Of a DNA stretch of 64,000 nt, positions 55,639-64,000 are shown in pieces. The DNA comes from Symsagittifera roscoffensis (lineage: Eukaryota; Xenacoelomorpha; Acoela; Convolutidae). Every line of letters begins with the position of its first letter. Position 1 is the first letter of the stretch. Under the pieces are notes generated by a model. The model was given only the letters and a program-made list of their open reading frames with translations, was not told the origin of the DNA and made no database searches. Location: NCBI RefSeq assembly GCF_963678635.1, contig NC_087070.1:434001-498000 (forward strand). Reading direction: 5' to 3'. The position numbers and the translations under genes were made by a program.

Positions 55639-55806
55639 AATATGATTGATCTCATAAACTTGATTCGGGAGCTAACTCCCATGGATGTATCCTAAATTCT
55701 GTCTTATTATTATTATAATTATACGTACGTTTTACCCCTCCCCGGAACTAAAGCCACTACTAATCTCCCGGAAACAAGTTTTTTCAACCACGCAGCAACG
55801 AACCTT

Positions 55807-56019
55807 TTGCGGGTTTTGCCTATGCCGGCCAACCCTACTCACTCTCAGAACCGACGGCTGACTAATCCCATCAACTCCTCGAACATTTCTGTAAATAAAA
55901 CCCAACAAAATAAAAGATTCCTCAGAATACTACAATTGAATTGTAACAAAACATCTGGAAAAGCTCCCGAAGTTGCAGCTTTCTTAGCCCAGAATCAAAT
56001 CAATATTGCTCTCTTCTAG
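55807..56019 (+). pseudogene. Fragment of a second LINE: endonuclease start
   Basis: After a Ser/Asn-rich leader, the end reads FLRILQLNCNKTSGKAPEVA and FLAQNQINIALF. This matches the first strand and helix of an APE-type endonuclease of R1/Jockey-type LINEs (I-L-Q-L-N-C-N-K is characteristic). The frame ends at a TAG where a catalytic Gln-Glu would be expected, and no further domain follows. It is a short unrelated insertion or relic next to the CR1-like 3' end. Confidence 0.6.
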
Positions 56020-57594
56020 AAAACTGAAGTTGAAAAACCAAAGTCGTAACCCCATCCTAGGTCTTTTATACTCCCTCATCCGTAAATACAGAAACAACGA
56101 GGGTGGTGGCCTCCTCAATGCATTCCACGAATCTATACAGCAGGAAGAATTTCCTTTGAATACCGGCGGTACGCTAGTGTCTATGTGTATCTGTGTGCCA
56201 GTCGGTCTTATCTGGAAGTTTGACCTTGAGGAACACGAAACACGTGGTTTTGGAATGAAGTTTAATTTTTCAAAAATTCGAATGGAGCCTGTCATGCTCA
56301 GTTTTCTCGCGACAACTGAAAACATCAAATATAAAATCAGAACAACCGAATTACAATTGCGGGAAAGTTGTCAAATAAACACAGTGGGAAATTGCTATTC
56401 GCAATTTCCGTCGTAGAAAACGAGAGTAGAGCTGTCCCATCTGATATAGGAGACAGAACAATCACAAGAGCAAATCAAGACTCAACTGAACCAGAGTGAA
56501 CCTTCAATGGAAAGGTAGACAACTGAAGTCTCCCAATGGTTCAGATCCAAAACTAAATTCTTAAGTTAAAACTCATTTCCTTTGATTGGAATTCATTGTT
56601 AGAAAACTTCTCGAGTTATATTCAATTATGTTCATGCTAGAGTTATTAATTAGCTTAAATACTCTGTTTCTCAAGTGTGGTGCTATGTAAGTGCCTAAAT
56701 TAATTTTCTCGAGTGCATTTTATGATAAGTACGTTGAGGTAAGGCAAGTTTTAGGTTGATCCATCTGAAATTGATCAAAGTTCCGCTGTCCAATAAAAAG
56801 TAACTTAACGGATTGTTCCGACCCTGTTTTTAACGGCGTTCTTGTATTTTGGGTATCTTGAGACCTAAGTATGGGGAGTTCTTATTTTCTAGAGTGGGGG
56901 GGGGTGTTTTGGTAGTGGCCTTTAAGCTGTAACGGGTTCGAGTCTCATGTCGCCAGTGAACCGAATTGGCTCCGACCGTTTTTGAGGTAGAAAAACACAA
57001 GAGATAGTGTCCCTGACTCTTGGGCCAATGTTTAAAGGGCCTATTTTTCTTAAGCCTCATATGTGACCGAAGTAGGCGACTGTTACATAGTGTTTTTATG
57101 GCGCTCCTGAGTGTTTTACGACATCATGACATTGGAGTCGAACCCACTTGACACAGCTCCGGGCTACATGCCAATTCTAGAGTACCGGTGGTACGGTTCA
57201 GCGGGAACGTGTAAACCTTCCGGTTGTACCGTGATAGCTTTTTAAGAAAACTTGAGAAAACTTCCTGGTACGCTCTTCGAACGAGGCTTAGCTAACCGAG
57301 TAAGGGGGGTTACTAGGGGGACAAAAACACGAGCAAAAAGACAAAAAGCGAAACAGAAACAAGAAACAAGAATAGAAAAAGGAAAAAAAAACCATAAAAC
57401 AAAAAAAAGGACAGTGACTTTGACACCAGATTAGTTGGATTAAACCTTTATAATAATTAAATAGTATACCCATACTGTTTTATAAGACCGATCGTTTCGA
57501 TCAACCTAGCAATCTAATCCAGTGAACCTCAATAAGGTGCCCAACGGGGGGGCGTTGTTAAGGATTTTCAGATAGCTTGCTACTTAGCTGGACA
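56020..57594. other. Unassigned sequence between LINE fragment and Gypsy-2
   Basis: A 136-codon plus ORF (56006-56416, with TRGFGMKFNFSKIRMEPVML) is not recognised and lacks a convincing start. At 56930-56950 GGGTTCGAGTCTC resembles a Pol III box B, and GGAGTCGAACCC at 57136 resembles one on the other strand. AATAAAAAGTAA near 56793 resembles a polyadenylation signal. Part of this stretch may be the 5' LTR of the Gypsy-2 element, but without the 3' LTR this cannot be decided. Confidence 0.35.
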
Positions 57595-57780
57595 ACTAGG
57601 AGACTTGACTGGAAGAGGTGACCAGCCGAGTGGGAAAGTGGTTCAAAAGGATTGAGCCGAACCACTAGGAGATTTGACTGGAAGAGGTGACCAGCCGAGT
57701 GTGAAAGTGGTTCACAAGGATTGAGCTGAACCGCTAGGAGACTTGACTGGAAGAGGTGATCAGCCAAGTGGGAAGGTGGT
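57595..57780. repeat. 69-bp tandem repeat, about 2.7 copies
   Basis: Units begin ACTAGGAGACTTGACTGGAA at 57595, 57664 and 57733 (third with GCTAGG). 69 bp equals 23 codons, so it stays open as an ORF on the minus strand, but it has no other coding sign. Confidence 0.9.
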
Positions 57781-58520
57781 GCTGGTGTCAGGTGCAGTGC
57801 ACGTCAAGGGGACAACCAGCACGGGACCGCTACAACAAGAGGAGGACGCACAGGGGTGTTCTCAAGTTGGACAAACGAGTATCGTTAAAATCCACATTAC
57901 ATTATAGGAAATAAGTGTAAAATTGGATAAGCGGAGCCCCATTGTTTTGAGGAAGTTTTTACTCAAGCAGGCCTGGAAGCAGGTCTACGGTTTTCTCTCG
58001 AGAGATTTAGCACCCGGCGCTTAAGGGAATTTTCGGCTTAAGAGGGGGGCTAAAGAGGTGGGAGGTTAGACGGGGGGCTGGTTAGGTTAAAGGTTGGTGG
58101 TTGTAAAGTGTAAAAAGGGGGGACACATTAGAGTAACTAATTGTTCGGCATCGTCGATTTAGTTACATTAGATACTTACACGCGTTGGTGATAAGAAGCG
58201 GATATCCAAATTTAACATCGAATCAAGGTAGGTTCCCTGGTCGGATCGGTAGGGGGGAACGGACATAGACAGTTTTTGTGATACCCCATAAGATCGCTAG
58301 CAGGGGGGAGGAAAACGCGTGGCAATCGGGTACCAGACGTTTTTTTGGACAAAGGTTGACATCTGTCAGCTTTGAATTTTAGGTGGGTTCATCTCTCTGT
58401 TTTTATAATTTTTACTGTTTAAATTTTTACGTCTTGGTGAGAATTTGTTTTTGGTATTTGAACGAACAGGTGATCACAAGATACCTGCGAAGAAGTTGGG
58501 GTTTCAAATTGGGGTTTCAG
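57781..58520. other. Probable 5' untranslated/LTR region of Gypsy-2
   Basis: GC-richer, G-rich sequence without ORF support. A candidate primer-binding segment is TGGTGATAAGAAGCGG near 58185. The LTR edges cannot be proved here. Confidence 0.3.
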
Positions 58521-59516
58521 CTTGGGACAGTACCGAAGAAGTCTTGGGACATTGCTTTCTGGGGACGGTCTTGGATCAGTGCAGTCTTGGGACAGTCTTG
58601 GGACAGTGCAGTCTTGGGACGGTGCAGTCTTGGGACATTCTTGGGCCAGAGCAGTCTTGGTACGGTCTTGGGACAATACAGTCTTGGGACACTGGTCTTG
58701 GAACAGTGGTCTTGGGACAGTAGTCTTGGGACATTGGTCTTGGGACAGTGGTCTTGGGACAGCGGTCTTGGGACAATAGTCTTGGGACACTAGTCTTGGG
58801 ACAGTAGTCTTGGGACAGTATCCTTGGGACACTAGTCTTGGGACAGTAGTCTTGGGACACTAATCTTGGGACAGTAGTCTTGGGACAGTAGTCTTAGGAC
58901 AGTAGTCTTGGGACACTAATCTTGGGACACTAGTCTTGGGACAGTAGTATTAGGGCAAGGGTCTTGACACAGTAGTCTTGGGACAGTAGTCTTGGGACAG
59001 TGGTCTTGGGACACTAGTCTCGGGACAGTAGTCTTGGGACAGTGGTCTTGGGACACTAGTCTTGGGACAGTAGTCTTGGGACAGTAGTCTTAGGGCAAGT
59101 GTCTTGGGACAGTGGTCTTGGGACAGTAGTCTTGGGACACTAGTCTTGGGACAGTAGTCTTGGGACACTAATCTTGGGACAGTAGTCTTAGGACAGTAGT
59201 CTTAGGACAGTAGTCTTGGGACACTAATCTTGGGACACTAGTCTTGGGACAGTAGTCTTCGGACAGTAGTCTTAGGGCAAGGGTCTTGATACAGTAGTCT
59301 TGGGACAGTAGTCTTGGGACAGTAGTCTTAGGGCAAGGGTCTTGATACAGTAGTCTTGGGACAGTAGTCTTGGGACAGTGGTCTTGGGACACTAGTCTCG
59401 GGACAGTAGTCTTGGGACAGTGGTCTTGGGACACTAGTCTTGGGACAGTAGTCTTTGGACAGTAGTCTTAGGGCAAGTGTCTTGGGACAGTGGTCTTGGG
59501 ACACTAACAAGAAGTA
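58521..59516. repeat. 14-bp minisatellite, about 70 copies
   Basis: Unit AGTCTTGGGACAGT and close variants (…GGACACT, …TAGGGCAAG, …TTCGGACAGT) fill about 1 kb. The left part is more irregular. Larger blocks such as TAGGGCAAGGGTCTTGATAC recur near 59273 and 59331 (and as TAGGGCAAGTGTCTTGGGAC near 59092 and 59470), indicating segmental amplification. Because 14 is not a multiple of three, every frame of one strand repeats the same 14-residue peptide. Confidence 0.95.
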
Positions 59517-59767
59517 CTGGGAGAGCACGAAGAAGTGGGGTGACGGTACTAAAGGGTCTTAGGACAGGTCGAAATAATTGAATCAAAAGCAATAGGACTA
59601 GTCGGAACGCGATACTGTTAGGATCACGAATTAGTAGAATTTTAACAAAATCTTAGAAGGAACAGTAAAGTTGTTTTTCTTTTTAATATCAAAAATTTGT
59701 TTATTTCTTAGAATAAGATTTTTGTAAATACCAATATTGTAAATATAATCAATTGTAAATAAAAATC
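59517..59767. other. Leader between minisatellite and gag
   Basis: AT-rich leader. No feature beyond the context before the gag ATG at 59768. Confidence 0.4.
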
Positions 59768-61629
59768 ATGAGACGGAGCAGGGTACCGGTGGCTGAAAAA
59801 AGATCTTCAGAATCAAAGACAAAATATAACTCGTCGCTACGTAAAACGATATCTATGGGCCCAAAGGTAACAAAGAAGAAATTTTCAGTTAGCATGGTCA
59901 ACACGAGGAGTAATACAGAGAACAAAACAAAAGAGGGCACGGAAGGGAAACAAGCGGAACCCGCCATCGAGATTGACCTAGAAACATCAGACCAGAGTGT
60001 GGATGAGGTGGAGAAGAAGACGACGGAGTCAAAACCGATGCCGAATGCAGAAGAACCAAATCTAAAGTCCATGGAGTTCTCGCCGATAGACACTGTGGAA
60101 GACACAACGGGCAACACGCCAGAAACGGTAAAGGACGAGTCTCAAGCAAAAAGAACGTCAATTAATGAAACATTGGCAATGATGGTCGGGATGAAATCAA
60201 GAGACATAGTGGCGGAGGAACCGGAAGCTGAGAAAGGCAAAACATTTGGAACAGTTTCCACGAAAACGACAGACACAGACCAAAACGAAGACCAGGCCAG
60301 ACCGGGAGCAACAGCCAACAATAGGGCAACAGCTGACCATGAAATAACAACTTCTCTTGATCTGGGCGATCTGATGGCGAAGTTAGATCAGATCGACAAG
60401 AGACTAAAGCACAGCGAGGAGGAGAGAGAGATGATAAAGAAAGAATTAAGATACAACAAACATGAGTACCTGGACAACTATTTCAATCTGGCGAAAGCGA
60501 CAGAGGAAAAGCTTCAGCAGATATCAGATAAGGTGGATGCCACTGATGGACAGCGAGGCAAGAACATCAAAAAAGACATGCTAGAGATGAAGCAACAGTA
60601 TGACGCAGTGAACAGCCAGTTGGGGAGTCTCGAAACGAGAATGGACACAATGAGTAGGGACCAGGCTGAGAGTTCATGTGCAATACAGGCAAAACTAGAC
60701 GCCATCTTGAGAAACTCTACGTCACAGGACAGGCCGGCAGCAGAACGAACGCAAGGCAACAGAGTTGACTTCGTGGAACCACAACGGAACAAACGGCAAT
60801 CAACACCGTTACCATTACCCCGGGAGGCCGCGAGTACAGCACCGGGGGGGGGGGGGGGCAAAGCGATTATGAAAAGTGGAACAGCAAACACGACGAGTGG
60901 TCCAGGGGATTCCACGACTCACATTAATGTGGGACCGGATGTCATGACGTGGGCAAGCACCTGGGAAATGATGAACAGGACACCAGAAGCCTTCGCCACC
61001 AGGAACACTGACTCGAGTGACAGAGGAAGTAACAATCAGGGAAAACTTTCAAAAAACCGAAAGAATTCAAGGATGATTCAGATGGATGCATTGACACTTG
61101 GGTAGAAGTCATGAGATTGCACTTAGAACTAGACAACTTGAACGATGAGAGGCAAGCATGCACAGCGATACTTAGCAACTTGGAAGGCACGGCGTTTAAA
61201 TGCGTGGTTGCGAAGAAGGAAGAGGAACGCGACACTGCGGATAAAATCATCGAGATATTGTTGAATCGGTTCGGGTCAGGCATGAAGGGTCATCAAGCAA
61301 TGATGCGATTTGAAAAGAGAAGGCGAGGGGACGATGAATCGATAGACAGGTTCCTAGATGATCTTGAGATCTTGAGACGAAGGAGTGACCCTGAACAGTC
61401 CACCAACAGAAGAAACTTTAGCATCGCCTCAAAGTTCATTAATGGGGTAAAGAGTGATGACTTGAGAGCAATGTTAGCAACATACTATACATTGTTGAAA
61501 GATACTGCACCGACTCCAGAAGAGATGAGACAGAAGTCGAGAGAGTACATGCTAATGAAACCCAAGAAATACTCATGTTCAGATATCAGGAATATGCAAG
61601 GGGGGAACCAACCACAAAGGTCGTCATGA
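59768..61629 (+). pseudogene. Gypsy-2 gag, frameshifted
   Basis: The N-terminal 445-codon frame from ATG 59768 is charged and low-complexity (MVNTRSNTENKTKEGTEG), with a long coiled coil at about residues 200-310 (LDQIDKRLKHSEEEREMIKK ... LGSLETRMDTMSRDQ). A G15 run at 60844-60858 encodes GGGGG. Near 61055 the frame changes. The capsid part reads KDDSDGCIDTWVEVMRLHLE, then ILLNRFGSGMKGHQAMMRFE, IDRFLDDLEILRRRS and KFINGVKSDDLRAMLATYY, to 61629. The W-x-x-x-M-x-x-H and L-x-x-R-F-G blocks identify retrotransposon Gag capsid. Confidence 0.8.
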
Positions 61630-61697
61630 TACAAGCCTAGAAATGACATGGACAAGCAGGGCATGAAGAGTCTGGGGTACGCACCGATGAGGAGGAC

Positions 61698-63299
61698 ATG
61701 AGCCAGATGGAAGAACACGAGTACTATAGTGGCTTAATCATCAAAATAGGTGCAAGATGCTTCTTCTGCAATCAGGAGGGGCACTTCAAGATGGATTGTC
61801 CTTTGTTTTGGGAGGCGGTCAAGAACCTGAGTCACCCCAAACATAAATTGGCATTAGCGGCGGTGCAGAATCAGCGAATTAGACAAATCGAGTTTGAAAC
61901 AAAAAACTTAGAAGCACCGAGTACGGAACTGCCAACGAAGACAGTGAAGGCTGTAACGCAGGTTAACAATGCGATAGAGGCCACGGCCAAGAACGCCCTA
62001 GAGGTAAATTATGAGAAAACGGCGTCAGAGGTGATCAACAAGGTGAAACAGGACCTAGCAACGAAGGAGATAGAGCAACGGTTGAAGCAAGAGATCGACA
62101 GTCAGAGATTGAATGAGATGCTAAGTTGCTCGGTGCCAGTGCCAGAAGCTGTAGCAGGGTCGACAAAGAGTGGAAATTGCAACACTCTGAAAATGGTGAC
62201 AGGAAAACCATTTGGCATAACAAAAATCGGAGCCAGGATAATGTTGATAATCACTGTAGGTGGACATGAAGTGACAAGGAACTTAAGTGAACCCAGCGAC
62301 CAGACAGTAATGCACATTGACGTATACGCAGACTACTTGAGTGCGATAAGCCCACAGACGACATCTAGAGCCTTGAGGGCGCTACTCACAAGAGGTGGCA
62401 GCAAGTCGGTCCGTGTGGACAACAGATACACAGAAACTTATGGTCCGCATGAGGTGATGTTGAATATAGATGGGATAAACATCTACACGAAAACAATGAT
62501 AACATGTGATGAAGATCTAGTGGGACAGATCTACGTGGGCAGAGAAGAAATAAAGGTGAGATCGATTGGACACTGTGCCATGCTGGAGGAAGATGCAATG
62601 CACATCGGGACAGAGGCAGACGTATCAGCACACGTGCTTGACATAAGTGGCAAGAAGACTCACTTGCGTCGATTACTCGATACTGGAGCGGTCTTGAGTG
62701 TAATACCAATCGAAACTTGGGAGCGAATGGGCTTCAACAAAGATGCCTTGATAGACTCGAGAATACGCTTGTCAGCTGCTAACAAAGGCGCGCTGCGGGT
62801 GTTAGGCAGAACAGCAATAATAGCCCTAAATTTGGGGGAACGCAATCTGTGGATGAGCTTTCTTGTGGTAGAAAACCTAGCGGAGTCTGACCAGTTCATT
62901 TTAGGCAGGGACTTCATCAGGAACTTCGATGTAACAATTGATTTAAACAATGCGATGTTCAGGATAAGAAACGCGGATAGGAGGTACGCAATTGAACCGG
63001 TAAATTTAATAATAGCGAATGAAAATAAAGCACCGGTATTCTTGAGTAGGAGGGTGAGGCTAAAGGCGAACGAAGCGGCAACCGTAAGCTTGCGAATGAA
63101 AAATTACAATGAACTAAGTGACAACAAGCAAGTATGCATAGTCCCGAATCCTAATAGTCAAAGTGCTGCTGTTTTAGGAAGATCATTCTCGATAACCAAG
63201 AGCGGTCTCTGCGTCAGTGTCTTGTTGAATACTCTTGATATACCCATCACGATACAGAGGGGGAGGAAGCTGGGATATGCTTTACCCGTTAAAATTTGA
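61698..63299 (+). CDS. Gypsy-2 zinc-knuckle and aspartic protease ORF, intact
   Basis: 533 codons without interruption. Near the start is a CCHC knuckle (CFFCNQEGHFKMDC), followed by a helical Lys/Glu/Gln-rich linker. Next comes a domain with GKPFGITKIGARIMLIITV and INIYTKTMITCDEDLVG, then a retropepsin with LLDTGAVLSVIPIETW and the distal QFILGRDFIRNFDVTI. The remainder (VFLSRRVRLKANEAATVSL) leads toward RT. In an active element it would be made fused to Gag by frameshift or readthrough; a short gap with stops (61630-61697) separates the two here. Intact length and full protease signature suggest a fairly recent copy. Confidence 0.85.
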   Translation: MSQMEEHEYYSGLIIKIGARCFFCNQEGHFKMDCPLFWEAVKNLSHPKHKLALAAVQNQRIRQIEFETKNLEAPSTELPTKTVKAVTQVNNAIEATAKNALEVNYEKTASEVINKVKQDLATKEIEQRLKQEIDSQRLNEMLSCSVPVPEAVAGSTKSGNCNTLKMVTGKPFGITKIGARIMLIITVGGHEVTRNLSEPSDQTVMHIDVYADYLSAISPQTTSRALRALLTRGGSKSVRVDNRYTETYGPHEVMLNIDGINIYTKTMITCDEDLVGQIYVGREEIKVRSIGHCAMLEEDAMHIGTEADVSAHVLDISGKKTHLRRLLDTGAVLSVIPIETWERMGFNKDALIDSRIRLSAANKGALRVLGRTAIIALNLGERNLWMSFLVVENLAESDQFILGRDFIRNFDVTIDLNNAMFRIRNADRRYAIEPVNLIIANENKAPVFLSRRVRLKANEAATVSLRMKNYNELSDNKQVCIVPNPNSQSAAVLGRSFSITKSGLCVSVLLNTLDIPITIQRGRKLGYALPVKI

Positions 63300-63305
63300 T
63301 ATGAA

Positions 63306-64000
63306 ATGACTGAAAAATCAAAACAAAGTGAGGTTGTTGATTGTCCTAATCATAGGGACAAAATTTGTATCCTCGGACGATTGAAGAAAGTAAAGGGTTC
63401 ATCAGGTCTTGTGAAATCACTTAAGTCAGAGACGGACGATGGGCTATCGAGCTGTTCAAATTTTCCGGAACGGCCCACAAAAGATGAAATGAAAAGTGAT
63501 AAAAACGGTTCTGCCGGAGATCGAACATTTAAGGGGCAAATTGACGGACGAACAGCTCGAAGCCATCAAGGACGTACTAGAGCGGAACGAGGAAGTTTTT
63601 TCGAGACATAAGGCAGACATCGGGTGTTGTAATTTTGTTGAGCATGAAATAGAACTTGAAGAGAATGCGGACCACACAGCGAGGGGGCGAGGCGCATCAC
63701 CCCCCACAAATCAGAGGCATGTAGGAAAGAAATAGAGACATTACTAGAGTATGACATGATAGAACCATCCAAGTCACCGTGGGCGTGTGGAGTAGTGATG
63801 GCCAAAAAGAAAAGCGACCAATTGAGGTTTTGCTGTGACTTTCGGTATCTGAACTCCGTCACGGTGAAGGATGCCTATACCATACCTAGGATTGACGAGA
63901 GCCTCTCGAAGTTAGGTGACGCAAAATTTTTTACAACTCTTGATTTAGGTTCGGCATTCTGGCAGGTCGCGCTGAGGAAGCAAGACAGGGACAAAACAGG
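63306..64000 (+). pseudogene. Gypsy-2 reverse transcriptase, N-terminal part, truncated by window end
   Basis: After a short ORF (63306-63611) the pre-RT linker is in another frame: GKLTDEQLEAIKDVLERNEE, FSRHKADIGCCNFVEHEIEL. A shift near 63690 follows, then EIETLLEYDMIEPSKSPWAC, VVMAKKKSDQLRFCCDFRYL, DAYTIPRIDESLSKLGDAKF and FTTLDLGSAFWQVALRKQDR at the edge. These are RT motifs 1-3 of Gypsy elements; the YxDD box would lie beyond 64000. Confidence 0.88.

Larger units (their letters stand above)
50116..55722 (+). mobile_element. CR1-like LINE, copy B with RT and 3' end
   Basis: Repeats the 3389-bp leader/ORF1/endonuclease segment of copy A and then continues through the reverse transcriptase to a 3' tail with TTATTATTATTATAATTATA near 55702-55722. 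Short 3' microsatellites in place of poly-A are typical of CR1/L2-type LINEs. Internal stops and frameshifts make it inactive. Confidence 0.85.
57781..64000 (+). mobile_element. Second Gypsy-type LTR element (Gypsy-2), cut by window end
   Basis: Domain order gag, zinc knuckle, retropepsin, RT on the plus strand. Not closely related to the LTR dimer: different gag, DTG rather than DSG protease, separate ORFs. Left limit is approximate because no LTR pair is visible. Frame interruptions indicate a decaying copy. Confidence 0.75.

Noticed and set aside
56006-56416. 136-codon plus ORF near the LINE fragment as a host exon
   Set aside because: No start context, splice sites or recognisable family; left as unassigned sequence.
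58521-59516. CRISPR-like array
   Set aside because: Units are 14-bp direct repeats without unique spacers, in an animal retrotransposon context.
58419-59528. Several 66-137-codon ORFs with repeated SQDYCPKT-like peptide
   Set aside because: They are translations of the 14-bp minisatellite; the same peptide appears in every frame, with no start context or other domain.

Overview
The window is nuclear DNA of an invertebrate animal. It has two spliced host genes with GT-AG introns, animal-type transposable elements (a Polinton/Maverick, Gypsy-type LTR elements, CR1-like LINEs) and AT-rich introns and spacers. No rRNA, CRISPR array or bacterial-type operon is visible. A splice acceptor only five bases before the DDOST start codon hints at spliced-leader trans-splicing, as in nematodes, copepods and some other phyla. 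The species cannot be named from sequence alone.

Host genes. The 3' part of a phospholipid scramblase gene lies on the + strand as four exons with matching phases (1654-1747, 30448-30587, 41276-41434, 41871-41960), so the gene covers more than 40 kb here. Its big introns have been filled by mobile DNA: the first holds a complete 20.3-kb Polinton (4355-24658), the second a 10.2-kb dimer of an LTR retrotransposon (30964-41126). Convergent to it, on the - strand, is a two-exon DDOST/OST48 gene (46495 to 43518), the 48-kDa subunit of the ER oligosaccharyltransferase.

Polinton. Its ends are exact: a 6-bp target duplication GCTGGA on both sides, 5'-AG...CT-3' termini and terminal inverted repeats of about 250 bp. 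Inside are remnants of the usual virus-like set: small membrane protein, packaging ATPase, integrase, minor (penton-like) capsid, small basic protein, major capsid, adenovirus-type cysteine protease (two copies), a minus-strand ORF of unknown role, and protein-primed DNA polymerase B. Most genes are broken by frameshifts and stops, but both proteases have full reading frames with all catalytic residues. A segment carrying capsid C-terminus, protease and the minus-strand ORF is present twice with very uneven divergence, so the element is a mosaic. The polymerase has two intron-like interruptions, and its 3' end is inverted.

LTR dimer. Three 203-bp LTRs flank two almost identical 4.78-kb interiors (gag, protease, RT, RNase H remnant, integrase). 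Both interiors share the same disabling stops, and one 4-bp TGGC duplication flanks the whole unit.

Right side. Upstream of DDOST lies a CR1-like LINE whose first 3.39 kb is tandemly duplicated (46727-50115, then 50116 to about 55722); its ORF1 region carries a 2A-like NPNPGP motif. A scrap of another LINE follows at 55.8-56.0 kb. From about 57.6 kb to the window end is a second, unrelated Gypsy-type element: tandem repeats of 69 bp and 14 bp, then gag, a zinc-knuckle/protease ORF, and a reverse transcriptase cut by the window edge.
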